NCBI GenBank assembly: GCA_029339505.1
Contig: JAQISU010000025.1
Coordinates: forward strand, 3,199,501 to 3,263,500
DNA length: 64,000 nucleotides
Direction of reading: 5' to 3'
Source of the DNA: Unio delphinus
Lineage: Eukaryota; Mollusca; Bivalvia; Unionida; Unionidae
The position numbers were made by a program, and so were the translations under genes. Of this stretch, positions 12,346-57,873 are shown one piece after another. The notes beneath the pieces are model-generated. The model was not told where the DNA came from and ran no database searches. It saw only the letters and a program-made list of their open reading frames with translations. Each line of letters begins with the position of its first letter. Positions within the stretch are counted from its first letter, which is position 1.

Positions 12346-13040
12346 GCTTCGAAGTCCGGATCTGTTTGCCCACTTGCTTGCTAAATATGGCGGTACACTA
12401 ATTAAGGATAAGGCTAAGGCTGGCAATCAAGACAGATGGAAAGAACACTTTAGTGTGCTCCTTAACTTTCCCTCATCGGTCAGCATATATGATTCTGACC
12501 AAATACCCGAACTGCCAAAGCACAACCGACTGGATATTCCACCAACGACAAAAGTGTTGAGGACGGTCATTCAACAACTGAACTGTGGCAGGACCCCTGT
12601 AGAATATGATATCCCTACGGATGTGCACAACGTCCTTAGAGAACAGATTCAGGAGGCATTCCATATGGACAGAAGCTGAGATGCCAGAAGATTTAACCGA
12701 CGCATGATATATTACTGTCTATAATAAAGGCACACATGCGGACTGCAGTAAGAACGGAGACACCACCTTGATCTCCTTTGCTGGCAAAATACATGCTTGC
12801 ATCATTCGCAACGGGGCTACTTAGGCAATCTCATAAAATAACCTCCACGAGTCTCAATGTGGTTTTCACCCAGACCACAGCACAGTGAGAGAACATCAAC
12901 CTATATGTCGTCTTCGTGGACATGGCAATGGTTTTCGATACTGTCAACATTGACACACTGTGGAGAGTACTCAAGAAGCTTGTTTGTCCCCAGAAGTTTA
13001 GAAATCTCATTCGACCCTGTCTAGAAAGGCCGGTTCCACC
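12346..13040 (+). pseudogene. RTE-like non-LTR element, reverse-transcriptase fossil
   Basis: Broken translation shows the finger and palm text typical of RTE/CFDP2-type elements: LLAKYGGTLIKDKAK, RWKEHFSVLLNFPS, VIQQLNCGRTP, then after frameshifts TLISFAGKIHACI and the ESQCGF...D..STV region, with a decayed AFDT motif near 12930. Stops and shifts are frequent. Another part of the same kind of element (endonuclease) lies at 44770-45715. The clade name is tentative. Confidence 0.65.
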
Positions 13041-13808
13041 ATCTTGGTATATATATAATCATTTGACACAATAAGGAGAATCTGCAGTATTTGTTCTCAA
13101 TATATGTTTTTATTTTTCAATAATTGTCGAAAACATAATATGTATAACACGCTAGCCATGTAGGATGTACCATCTTTTATGAGGATATGACATCCGCGGA
13201 TGACTCGACACTAGGCCATATCACATAACGACCAGAGATAATACAGATTTCTCGATTAACCTACAATATTCGTACACGGTATTCATGCATATTACTGGCC
13301 CAATTAATGTTTCTCACACCTGTCTTAACAGGTACAGCATTTCACTAACGACTTGATAAGGCAGACATAATGGTTCTTTTGAGAGTCACCGGTCCGTTTG
13401 CTGATGAAAAATGGATATTGTCGTTTTGTAATCAAATCCGTTCTACGTATATGGAAAGGTTAAATAACATAATATACCCTACTTATTATATTCATTTTGC
13501 GTTGGTAATAAATATCTATATTAATGACTGGCTTTCTTGGAATGTAAAGCACAAAACATTGAGTCTGAATGAACACAAAGATAATTATTTCTACACATAT
13601 TAGCTAAGTTCTAGTATTACAAATTTCGTTTACCTACCACTTCGTTCCACATCAGTGGGGATTTATACTGTAGGCTTCCGAGTTTATTTCCAGGTATACG
13701 TTGGATTATGTTGGTGACAAAAAACATAGTGTGGATGAACAACAGAAAAGGAAAATAAAGACTGTTTCTTATATTCAGCAGTGAAATTGGTGATGCCCAA
13801 TTTATAAA
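13041..13808. other. Upstream region of the host gene
   Basis: I see no repeat or RNA gene here. It must contain the promoter and 5' UTR of the receptor-like gene that starts at 13809, but no promoter element can be assigned with confidence. The start context AAAATGGC suits initiation. Confidence 0.4.
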
Positions 13809-47063
<33,255 letters not shown>

Positions 47064-47374
47064 CAAAACAAGAATAGTTCCACATACAACAGCTTTTGAT
47101 TCGCATTACTGTCGGATGCTTGATGACAATGCTAACGATATCATAAAAATAGGGTTTTGTGGGCACGTTTCGTTTAACGGTGTCATTGATTTAGTAGAAT
47201 TAATAAACCTACATATATTTTCATTATCTGTATATTTAGTGTTGAAATCTCCTTTAACAGTTTCTCTTTGAATGACATTGTACAGAAAACGTATGAAATG
47301 TTGTGGATAATCATTCTCTGTATGTTGACTCATCTGAACAATGTGTAACTAAATGCAATAGATGTGTAAAATCA

Positions 47375-47380
47375 AATAAA
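47375..47380 (+). terminator. Poly(A) signal of the host gene
   Basis: AATAAA lies 312 bp after the proposed stop codon, at a plausible distance for the 3' end of the host transcript. Confidence 0.5.
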
Positions 47381-47904
47381 AGAAAGTTTGGTATTGCTGA
47401 TACACATCTTTCCTGTTGCATGCATATTTTATATTTGTGAAGTATTTTGCATGGCAAGCACTTGTCAAAGTTGAAAATGATTTCTTAATAAATGATGCAT
47501 ACATTTTATATACCATCATCTCCTGAAAGTGTATTATATGATGCCGTGATTCTTGGTTTTAATAGAAAGAAAAGATCATAGTTTAACCTTGATCTAAATG
47601 TAGATAATACTCTAGTTTCTAGAAGAGATGTTGGATTGATATAAGATACTCACACTCTTGCTGTCTCTAATGAAAAGTAGTTTGAAGGAAAATATGCAGC
47701 CAACTTATCAGTAAGCAACAAAAAAAAATTGTTATGAAAGTGGAAATGGAAATGCATATCATTGCATGTTTATCACCGAAGCGACCATTCAGATTTTATG
47801 AGAATGCGCCACCCGTTTGGTAGTATATCTAGATATCTAAACTCGTCATTTGTCTATATTCGTGTGAGGTTGTGAGATTTGGATTTGTAACGTCACTTGA
47901 ACAA

Positions 47905-47950
47905 TAATTCAGACTCATCGCTGCGATGACTGCAGTGTGGCAGTTTATAG
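47905..47950 (-). mobile_element. SINE fragment, left of the LTR element
   Basis: CATCGCTGCGATGACTGCAG then GGCAGTTTATAG matches the 3' body of the SINE (minus orientation). The match continues at 52002 on the other side of the LTR element, so one SINE was split. Confidence 0.75.
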
Positions 47951-48665
47951 TGTTACGTATATTTGATTTCAATTATTTATTTTTAAATGTCAAATCCAAA
48001 TTTGTCATTTTGCCTTTAAAATTCATTAATTGGGAGATTATTCTAGAAAAATCTCTATGACCATACTTTATCTGTAAACATGTTTTTGACCTTGGCTTGT
48101 TGACCTAATTCCTGACCCTGCTTCAGACAGTATCAACAAGCTTCTGAAACGATTGGTTAAAATCCAAAGACATCTTTCTGGATCATTCTATTATTACGTG
48201 ACTTAGTGATGGTAGCCTCCTTCTTTGACCTTCTATGAATTTCCAAAAAATCACGTGATCCCTTGTTTACGTAAAAAAGTTATTTAAATTATTGTTTGGG
48301 ATAAAACAATTCAGTATAATCTGGGCTTTTAAGTTAATAGTTGTGTTTTGACTTATATTGGAATTTGTGTCAATTCGTTGAAGCAAGAGAAATTATTCCA
48401 TTTATATAGAGGAGAACATGTGCTCATAATTTTCATTTGGATGATAAAAAACAAGAACTGCATCACGTGACATCGTCAATTCCATTAGTGGATTACTTTT
48501 TGTGAATTCTATATTGGATTAATGCTTGATGTGATTCACTAAAACCGTAAGTTTTTTTATTTCATGAAAATAATTGTACTTAATAAATTCATTGTTAAAG
48601 TTTTACAAGCTTGTTAGTTTTCATTCTTTCTGTGTTGCTGCTTATTCGAGCCTATGCATGTAACA
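47951..48665 (+). repeat. 5' LTR
   Basis: It begins TGTTACGTAT and ends CATGTAACA. It is followed by AAATTGGGGACTAGCGTCC, the usual position of a primer-binding site. It lacks about 70 bp present near 51745-51820 of the 3' LTR and differs by scattered substitutions. Confidence 0.88.
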
Positions 48666-48783
48666 TAGAAATTGGGGACTAGCGTCCGTGATTGAGATTG
48701 AAATAAATTGGAATTTAAATTTGAAGTTCTCCTAGTTTTTGAAAATTTTAAATTTTTTGTGAGACCGACAGGCTTGTATTAAA

Positions 48784-49503
48784 ATGACATCTAAGGTAGA
48801 AATATTTCTTTCTAGTCCTACCCAGGAGCAATTAGATCTTTTCAAAAAAGATGAGTTGATTCAACTTGCCAGAAAATTTGATCTTTCTAAAGTCAAGGCT
48901 TCTTTAACGAAACAAGATATCAAAAAGATTTTGGTCAAGTATTTGGTGGAAAAGGATGTTTTGGGACAAAGTGCTTTGATTTCAGTCAGCAAGTCTTCAT
49001 CAGACTCTGACATAAAATTAAAGGAATTAGAATTAAAATTCAAGATGGAATTAGAGTTGAAGAAGCTCGAATTTCAAGAAAAGGAGAAAGGAAAGCAATT
49101 ACAATATGAAAAAGAGGAGAAAGAAAGACAATTACAAAAAGAGGAGAGGGAGAGAAATTGAGTTTAAGGAGCTGAAATTTCAGGAAAGGGAGAAAGAAAG
49201 ACAATTACAATTTGAAAAAGAGGAAAAAGGAAAGACAATTACAGTTTAAAAACGAGGAGAGAGAGAGAGACAGAGATAGAGAGGAAAGGGAGAAAGAAAA
49301 ACAATTACAATATGAAATTAAAATGAAAGAATTAGAGCTGGCAAGTAAGAGTCACCATCGTACTTCAAATACAAATTTAAATTTTGATATAAGAAAGAAT
49401 ATTAGATTAGTGCCCCCTTTCAGAGAAGAAGAAGTCGACAAATACTTCATTCGTTTTGAGAGGTACCTGCTGGTGATGAGTGGTCAGCGAACTATCAAAT
49501 AGT
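48784..49503 (+). pseudogene. LTR element gag, frameshifted
   Basis: MTSKVEIFLSSPTQEQLDLF opens the frame. A SAP-like N-terminal segment (DELIQLARKFDLSKVKASLT), a long Lys/Glu-rich coiled coil and then the gag core text NIRLVPPFREEEVDKYFIRF follow. Frameshifts lie near 49160 and 49230. Gag would form the particle. After FERYL the sequence passes in another frame into pre-integrase text. Confidence 0.75.
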
Positions 49504-49504
49504 A

Positions 49505-49870
49505 GTTCCAAAACCTTACAGACAGGAAATACTTAATCTGGCCCATGAAACTCCTTTGGCTGGTCATTTAAGGATTAATAAAACTTATCACAAGATCTTA
49601 ACTCACTTCTATTGGCCAAAAATCAAAAGTGATGTCAAATTCTGTAGATCTTGTTATACTTGTCAAATGGTAGGAAAACCCAATCAGAAGATACCTAAGG
49701 CTCATCTGCAACCTATTCCTGCGTTTGACGAACCATTTAGTAGAATTATGGTAGATTGTGTAGGTCCCTTAGCTAAGACCAGGTCAGGTAACCAATACCT
49801 GTTGACCATTATGTGTGCGTCAACAAGGTTTCCAGAGGCTATTACGTTGAGGAATATAAATCTAAAACAA
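49505..49870 (+). pseudogene. LTR element integrase fragment
   Basis: VVPKPYRQEILNLAHETPLA leads into the zinc-binding HHCC region (GHLRINKTYHKILTHFYWPK, CRSCYTC) and the start of the catalytic core (MVDCVGPL, the first Asp of DDE). It ends at TAG near 49871; the DQGSNF block at about 49932 is the second Asp region in a damaged frame. Confidence 0.8.
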
Positions 49871-50399
49871 TAGTAAAAGCTTTGATAATTTTTTTTTACT
49901 CGGTATGGTCTTTCTAAATCTATTCAGTTTGATCAAGGTTCAAACTTCATGTCTGGAATTTTCCAAGTTATGAATGAATGCCAAATTCAGCAATTCAAGT
50001 TAAATATGAAAATATGGTTTGAAAGAACTACAAGGGGGAGAACTTTTGAGTTTGATAATGGAGTTTTCTTACTCTTGTTTATTCTTCTTACTTTTCTTCA
50101 GATTAGATATTACGGCCCTTACACAGTTTAGAAGAAAATGATTTAGTTAAATTATAGTATTAGTGCTCCTGGGTTCTAAATAAATTATAAGAGTACCAGT
50201 ATATTGAAAGAGGTAGCCATGTTAAATATGTAATTAATTTAGTTGTACCTGTCCCAGTTAGTGAAGAAATATCATCGTATTCTACTGACATTGGAGGACA
50301 ATTGTTGGAATTTAGAAATTATGAAAAATCTAGACCAGAAACGTTCACATTTGCAAGTGCAAGAAAGAAATGAACTGAAAGTTACTATTATTATATGAG

Positions 50400-51104
50400 C
50401 ACTTATGTCCAGATATTCTTACAAGTACAAACAAAATTTTAATGACGTTGAAATTGAGAATTCCAAACCTGTTAAACAGCATCAATGCAGGATGAGTCCA
50501 CTCAAACAGGAATACTTAAAAGAAAGGAAATTCAATATTTGCTGGAGAATAATTTTTTCAAGCCCAGTAAAAGTGCTTGGAGTTCACCATGCATACTTGT
50601 TCCAAAATCAGATAAAACTTTCCGTATGTGCACTGATTATAGGAAGGTGAACAGAGTAACAAAAACAGGTTAAATTCCCATTACCATGAATTGACGATTG
50701 TATTGATAAAAATGGGAATGCCAAGTATGTCACCAAATTTGACCTTCTGAAAGGAATTTGGATGATTCCACTAACGGGAAGAGCAAAGGAAATCTTGGAT
50801 TTGTGACTCCAAATGGCCTCTACCAATATAAAGAAAGTCCATTTCAACGTCTCATAAAAATGATCATCTCTGGTCTAGAAAATTGTGACGTCATCATCTA
50901 GAGCGACACCTAGAGAGAACATCTAGCAACAATTAGAAAATTCTTGACAGACTCACTGATGCATGTTTAACAATTAATTTATCTAAAAGTGAGTTCTGCC
51001 GTGCTAGTATGACTTTTTTAGGACATTTTGTGGGACATGAACAAGTTAAAAGGTTGAGACTATTTCTTCATAATATAATTGCGGACACTCTTTCCCGTGT
51101 ATAA
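50400..51104 (+). pseudogene. LTR element reverse transcriptase and RNase H remnant
   Basis: PSKSAWSSPCILVPKSDKTF then RMCTDYRKVNRVTK is the N-terminal RT palm. FDLLKG, LGFVTPNGLYQYK and IISGLENCDVII follow in shifting frames, with the catalytic YXDD lost. RNase H is almost entirely deleted; IIADTLSRV at about 51075-51104 is its C-terminal signature. The stop lies about 110 bp before the 3' LTR. Confidence 0.78.
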
Positions 51105-51217
51105 CAATTTATTATTCTGTGTAATTTATACTAGTTCTTTTTAACCTCAGATGTAAGTTGGTCTGTGATAAAAAGAAAGTTTTATCATATAAACCTTTCT
51201 TTTTTATGGGGGAAGGT

Positions 51218-52001
51218 GTTATGTATATTTGATTTAACTTATTTATTTTTAAATGTCAAATCCAAATTTGTCATTTTGCCTTTAAAATTCATTAATTGGG
51301 AGATTATTCTAGAAAAATCTCTATGACCATACTTTATCTGTAAACATGTTTTTGACCTTGGCTTGTTGACCTAATTCCTGACCCTGCTTCAGACAGTATC
51401 AACAAGCTTCTGAAACGATTGGTTAAAATCCAAAGACATCTTTCTGGATTATTCTATTATTACGTGTCTTAGTGATGGTAGCCTCTTTCTTTGACCTTCT
51501 ATGAATTTCCAGAAAATCACGTGATTCCTTGTTTACGCAAAAAAGTATTTAAATTGTTGTTTGGGATAGAACAATTCAATATAATCTGGGCTTTTATGTT
51601 AATAGTTGTGTTTTGACTTATATTGGAATTTGTGTCAATTCATTGAAGCAAGAGGAATGATTCAGTTTTTATAGAGGAGAACATGGGCTCATAATGTTCG
51701 TTTGGATGATAAAAATCAAGAACTGCATCACGTAACATCGTCAACCATTTTGGATTACATCGTCAAGATTCGAACCTGGAACTATTAGAACATTTATTTA
51801 TCAGAACTCTTGGAATTCCATTAGTGGATTATTTTTTATTAATTCTATATTGGATTAATGTTGGATTGGATTCTCTAAAACCGTAAGTTTATTTATTTTA
51901 TGAAAAGAATTGTACTTAATAAATTCATTGTTCAAGTTTTACAAGCTTGTTAGTTTTCACTCTTTCTGTCTTGCTGCTTATTCGAGCCTAAACACGTAAC
52001 A
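51218..52001 (+). repeat. 3' LTR
   Basis: It begins TGTTATGTAT and ends ACGTAACA, and is collinear with the 5' LTR apart from a block near 51745-51820. It is preceded by a purine-rich tract. Confidence 0.88.
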
Positions 52002-52155
52002 TTATTGATGCCTTGCACTGGGACATCATGCTTCAGACATGTAACATGGTGTCCTACCCAGTCACAATATCATGGCACCGTGCAGACCATTCCTAGTACT
52101 AATCTCTTAATTCTGATTGTTTGGAGAGGCAGCTGTATATACCAGTTTTACCTCT
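52002..52155 (-). mobile_element. SINE fragment, right of the LTR element
   Basis: It continues the SINE broken at 47950: CTTGCACTGGGACATCATGC, the TACCCAGTCACA block and the region near the head, ending before the tRNA-like part. Confidence 0.75.
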
Positions 52156-52647
52156 TTAATTTGTTCTCTGAATGTAAAGAACAAGATATTGGGATCAGCG
52201 GAATATATTTAGGTAAAATTTGAACGTTTTATTAAACGCTCATAATCTTAACGATTGGAAGATGTCCCGCTATGTACAGATAATTTTCGATCTGACCCAC
52301 CTTGATGGACAAAGTCAGAAGTATAGGATGGCACTTTGGTACCTGTTATATTCTGAGTTGTTTCTGGATTATAGCGACGTAATGTGAAATCTTATGTTAT
52401 CAATGACATATAGTAAATAATATGTTGCTGTTAGTCTTGAGACGTAATATTTTAGCATGATGGTTGTGTTAGACGTCTAGCAGTAATTCCTATATTATAA
52501 AAGGTTTAAACCTGGATCTCTGTGTATTCTAATCGTTATTTTAATGCTGAAAAGGTTCACAGGCTAAAAGGCCACCGGCGGTGCTAAAACATTGTTTTTT
52601 TTCACATCAGATTTGCATTTGATAAATATAATTTGTTCAAATGCAAA

Positions 52648-52840
52648 ATTGTCCCACCCTGTCACATTATCCTGACATCAGGCCGACCAAGCTTAACACA
52701 AACCTCTTCATCTTGAACACCAAGCGAGGTAGCTGTTAGTACCATTTTATACGTCTTTGGTATGACTCGCCGGGAGATTGAACCCACGACCTTTCGCGTC
52801 CGCTGCGGACCCTCTAACCACTAGGACACCGGAGCGGTTA
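52648..52840 (-). mobile_element. tRNA-derived SINE, head and partial body
   Basis: On the minus strand the head (near 52840) has A-box-like TGTCCTAGTGGTTAGAGGG and a B-box-like GGTTCAATCTCC, followed by the standard body to about 52648. The 3' part is missing. Confidence 0.8.
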
Positions 52841-54577
52841 ACTTTAAATTATTGTTATCTCTAAACCTAATGGTCAATGTCCAGTTCCTACGAATCCTTT
52901 CACCACCGATATTCTACAATACTACCTTTACTGATCAACCTACACCTCGTATTGAATGACCAACGGTCACATACTGTACAACTCTGAGAAAGAAATATAT
53001 GTAAAAGATTTTATGCATCCAAATGAAGTTGTAATTTTGATTGACGCACTATATCTGTGAAGAGTTAAACGCACACATACACGCGCTTTTTAGAGTTCCT
53101 TTTCATTGCCTGTCTAGATCTCTTGGTAAAGAGGTACTGATACATAAATTCATAAATTAAAATTTAAGCTAAATATATCCATTAAAAGTGTGTATGTGTA
53201 TACGTGTGTTTTAATGTGGAATAAATAAATAATAGACATGAATTTGCACACCGAAGTAATGGGAAAACATCAGAAACGGAAGATTTCCTCGGTTGAAAAA
53301 TCGATCAAAGTTTGCTTTCAAAAAAGTCGCAGGCCAGAACAACGATTTTGGGTGGGTTCCCGTTTGCACAATTCATACTGCTTTGTGATTGTTTAATGTA
53401 TCGATCATTCAAAGCAATGCGATAAATATACACTCCACTGTACGGTAGATCACATCCAAAGATATATGTTCTGTAGCAGTTACAGTTTTCCAAACAAATA
53501 TTATCGCACTTTAAATCCTAAAATCGAATACCCACAACTTATATGAACTACAAGAAGAGAAGCTTGAGCATATAACGGACTTTAAATTTTTCATAATATT
53601 TCCCATATGACTGTTAGTGAAAGGAAACACAAGATATGGTCATGATGCACCTTTATAATACAAACCTAACTCTTTTTCATTGAATATGTGTAGTCTCTTT
53701 TAATAAACAATCAAGCAATTTTGACTTGAGTGCAAATTAATAAGATATTTAAATAATCGTTGAAGATTATTTTCCAATATTTACACGACATTCGTTCTAA
53801 TTTGAATCGAACAAAGTAGGTAAACATGGTTTCATCGGATTTCAAAGGTCTTCTTGTTTTATTTAAGATATCAAGAGGCTATATTGGAAACTGTATTGCC
53901 TTCGCCCAACGCTAAGTGGAATGTTAAGCTGATAGGCTAGTTATCCAAATCTAAGAGGAAGTGTAGAGACAATCAAACCTCTATAGCTTTCTACTCCTTT
54001 CTATTGAATACCAACTACACCGTCGATGTAATAAAGTTATACTATTTTACAGCTGCAATTATTTTATGATACAATAAAAATGAATGAGAATTTAAATTTT
54101 CAAGTAATGCAATATTGATTCAGAGTAAAAACATACTTATAATGCTTTCAAAATATTTCGTTATATTTTATTTTTTGCTCTGATTCTGGTTCCTCTCACA
54201 GTTTATGTTTCCAGTACACCGTATGATGTGATGTACACATATGGCGACCAACATCCTTCGCTGCAACTAACTTTCCGTTCTTTTCGCGATGACAATTACA
54301 ACATAAATTGTGTGCACATCTTAACACGAATTATGTGCAATAATGGTTTTAAATATTTAATTTACATTTAGTGGAATACAAAATTATCTCACAATCCACG
54401 CAAAATGCATTCAATTATTATAAAATGAAATTAAATTCGGTTTTATTACAAGTATACAAAACCGTGCAATGTAGAGGGAACGTTCATCACTGGAAACTAT
54501 GTACAATACGTGTATTAAACATTAGAAAGCTAATTTAATTAAGCTTTACGCTAAGTCTTGATGATGAGTTTATTTGT
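52841..54577. other. No recognisable feature
   Basis: AT-rich sequence with no long coding frame, repeat family or RNA gene that I can support. Confidence 0.55.
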
Positions 54578-54893
54578 TTCATTAGGATTTTTAAAGTAGG
54601 TTTAAGAATTTGTCAGTCATTTTGCTATAATGTCTGCAGTGAGGCAGTTTATAGTGATGTCTTGCATTGGGGCATCATGCGCAGACATGTAGCATTATGT
54701 CCCACCCAGTCACATTATCATGACACCAGGCCGATCAGTCCTAACACTAACCTCTTAATGCTGAGTGCCGAGCGAGGCAGCTGTTAGTACCACTTTTTGT
54801 AAGTCGTTGGTATGAATCAGCCGGGGATCAAAGACATGACCTCCCGCTCCAGCGGCGGTCGCTCTAACTAATAGGCCGCTAGAGCGGTTCCTC
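54578..54893 (-). mobile_element. tRNA-derived SINE, near full length
   Basis: On the minus strand it reads head (TAGCGGCCTATTAGTTAGAG as A box; B box degraded), body and A-rich tail, about 315 bp. It is a good copy of the family seen at 1178-1497. Confidence 0.82.
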
Positions 54894-56468
54894 TTGAATC
54901 TTGACGATGAGAAAACGTCTTGAAAATGTTTTCGCATTCACTATAAAATAACAACAGGAGATACCAAAAAACATAGTACGCCTTCATATCTTTTGAAAAT
55001 AATATGCCCTAGCTAATGTTGAAGAAGTAGGTTTTCGCTACTGAAGAACGGTAGTGTTAATATGTATATGTAATAGTAAAAAGATGCAAGTTTGACATAC
55101 TGTACAGGTAAAATGTATAATTTGAGCCTTTATCAATGAGAACCCCGCAGCTCTCAGTATTTTATAAGACATATAAGGAGACTGCCAATCGTTAATTATA
55201 CATGTTACTTTAAATGGATACATTATATCAGGTTGAAGAGAATAGTTCACATACATTAGGATGTTTTAAATTTTAAAAAATGGAAAAATCCCATAATTTT
55301 TCAAAGAATTATATTGTTTTTTGTATGTTTACTAGCATTTTGTCATGGACTTATCAATGCCAAGCATGCGTGATAAGTTGTACGTCAAAGTAGAAAACAG
55401 GTATTGTGGTAAACAGGAAGATAATGTAATTCGAAACACACAAAATGAATAGAATGTAGGTCATGAGTATTTCGTCAAACATTTACAGTATGTACCTTAT
55501 ATGTTTCTTTCCATGTCGATTTCTTCGTTGTCAAGAAATTAGAACTATTGAAGCATATTTGTGATCGACTATTGAAATGTTATTGCCGGTGCTCGTACAT
55601 TTCTCATAGATCTTGTAACATTAGTTTTACTTGAAAACAAAACACGTAAATTGCGTGAATATTATTTGAATAAAAATCACGAAGCTACATTGTAATACGG
55701 TATAAAAGGCTATAATGACATAAGGATTATATTTGTGGAACGCTTACCTGGACTTTAAATTCACGTAAAACATCTGAAAATATGTTCCTGCTTAGTTCTT
55801 CATTGATGAAAATATTAAACGTGATGCCCATTGTTTGGTTTCAATAATGTAAAGCTCATAATCACATTATATGCAAAATATAGCCATTCCTCAAATTTGA
55901 GGAAAGTCTTAAAGTCCTATTGATAGACAGCTTTATTCGCAGTTAGAAAATAACCTTGCAGTATTATATCCATACCAACTGTGTATTAGCATTGGACTTA
56001 CGTTGAATGGTCATCAAAACTAAAATCAAAATTATTATCTTAAATCCAACACTAGGAATGATAATAATACAATTTTAATTTTAGGAATGAAATATTAAAT
56101 ATGTTTGTAAATAATAGTCGGATGCTTTTCGTTTATATATGATTTTATATAACAATGCACTTCGATAACCTCAATACTATGAATGGACGTCGGTAATGGA
56201 ACAATTAAGCTTTATTCTACAATGCTATTGTTGTGATACCATGTTGGGGCTTTCTCTTGCAGCTACCATATAGACTGACACCTCCTAAAAATGCTGGTAA
56301 TGAGCAAAAACTAATTTAAATACACGTTTTTACTTCTTAAGCTGCCAATATCAATACAAAATACACATTAGTTCATTTAGAATGTATTTTTGTATACATA
56401 TTTCATGCATTCGTATATCATTGTAAACACTTCCGATCATTTGAAAACAGCAGCAAGAAGGGTGAACA
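54894..56468. other. No recognisable feature
   Basis: AT-rich sequence without a coding region or repeat I can identify. Confidence 0.55.
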
Positions 56469-56577
56469 GACCGAAACTATTTAAGACAAAATAAAAAAAT
56501 AAACCGAAACTAATTAAGACAAAATAAAAAAATGCACCGAAACTAATTCACAAAATAAACCGAAACTAAAAAAATAA
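56469..56577. repeat. Minisatellite, about 34-bp unit
   Basis: ACCGAAACTA, AATTAAGACAAAATAAAAAA and similar blocks recur about four times, at 56469, 56502, 56537 and 56560, with shortening of later units. Confidence 0.85.
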
Positions 56578-56739
56578 CAGTTTAGGTTTCAAGCGAAGTT
56601 TCTATTTGTCTACCAACACTGTTGAAAAATAAAAAAAAACAGAAATTGCCTCTGTTGTCATGGGTTTTGTTTGCTTCTGCAATTAAATCATATGATATAA
56701 CAATAATGATAGGATAATCGTTTACAACTAGAGCAGCTC

Positions 56740-57573
56740 GCGAGCAATTAGGGGCAATACGGAGATTTTTTCCGTGAGAGACTCTGTCAGACAAAAATTA
56801 CAAGCGCGACAGGAAGGTCAAGTTGATTTTGGAACAGGAACTGAACAATTATACAAACCTGTTACTACAACCACTAAAGAGGTTCTATATGGAAAAGAAG
56901 GAAAAGAAATAAAGAGATGTCTTCTTCCTGAGCTTGAGAGAATAGCAAAATAAACTAAACAAACATGAGAACTGTTACAAAATCTTCCTGGTCCAGCATA
57001 ACTTCAATACGGTCCGAAACAGAACGATGAAGTAATAGTTAAAGAATTACGAAATAAATTCACCAAGGAGGTTTTAGCATTTATCAATAAGAGTGATCCG
57101 CTACAATTTATCGAACTTGTTGCTACGCGTTACGAAGATAAAAGGAGAATGTTAAAACCAGGACGTGAAAAATATATTAGAGATGTGCAACACTGGGTTG
57201 ATGTACTTTATAAAATTAAAACTAAAACATGTCTAGTTGATACAAAAAGTGCACCGTATATTGGATATCTCGGTACGGTAGATAAAATATATGATCAATA
57301 TGAAAAACTAACAGAGCGAGAAATAGAAACACTACAGCAGCGAAAAGAGGAATTACTACGACAAAAATGGAAGAACAAAACCAGCGAAGAGAAGAATTAA
57401 ATCAGCGAGACTCGCAGACTGACTATCAAGAAGAACAGATGCGGAGCTCCGCTCAGGACTACTCCCCACGTGCAGCAGTAACCAGTTACCTGAATTCGGA
57501 TTCATGGTACTCCAGCCATCCACCCAACCCATTTCCAGCCTCGCTGACTGAACAACTATATCCCTCAACCTAA
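56740..57573 (+). pseudogene. Unrecognised decayed coding sequence
   Basis: With two or three frame breaks the + strand reads a protein-like text: AAREQLGAIRRFF, DSVRQKLQARQEGQVDFGTG, LLPELERIAK, ELLQNLPGPA, then from 57149 a clean stretch with PGREKYIRDVQHWVDVLYKI and a Glu/Gln/Lys helix. I do not recognise the family. It vaguely recalls hypothetical proteins near large DNA transposons of the Polinton type in aquatic invertebrates, which is a weak impression. Stops at about 56952 and 57398 show decay. Confidence 0.4.
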
Positions 57574-57873
57574 CTATAACAAGGATACCGGATTAAAGTT
57601 ACTTCAGCTATCAAGGTTAATTATCAGGTATTTTATTAAGATTTCGGGTCAATTCAAAGTTTGTGCTGTTTTTGCCTTAACTTGAAAATTCTTTCTCCTG
57701 AAGCCTTTCATCACTAATCTCCCTTCATTTAATTTTTCAAATTGTTACACTTTACAATTTCGTGTGACAATTCAAGCAAATTAAATAACTTCTTTATCTT
57801 GCTTTGAATTCTTCCTTTTGACGCTTGCCATAATTCCAACCTTATTTTTAACTAAATATAATTCGGCTTAACA

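Larger units (their letters stand above)
47951..52001 (+). mobile_element. Ty3/gypsy-type LTR retrotransposon, decayed, IN before RT
   Basis: Two LTRs (47951-48665, 51218-52001) both begin TGTTA and end GTAACA. The internal order is gag (48784-49503), integrase (49505-49870), reverse transcriptase and RNase H end (50400-51104), then a purine tract ATGGGGGAAGG before the 3' LTR. The flanks TTATA/TTATT fit a 4-5-bp target duplication within a SINE. The frames are broken. Protease and much of pol are missing or unrecognisable. The pol order matches the Gmr1 group of Ty3/gypsy elements. Confidence 0.82.

Noticed and set aside
13370..13603. Small gene upstream of the receptor
   Set aside because: A 77-codon open frame with no motif, no splice support and AT-rich codon use; likely chance.
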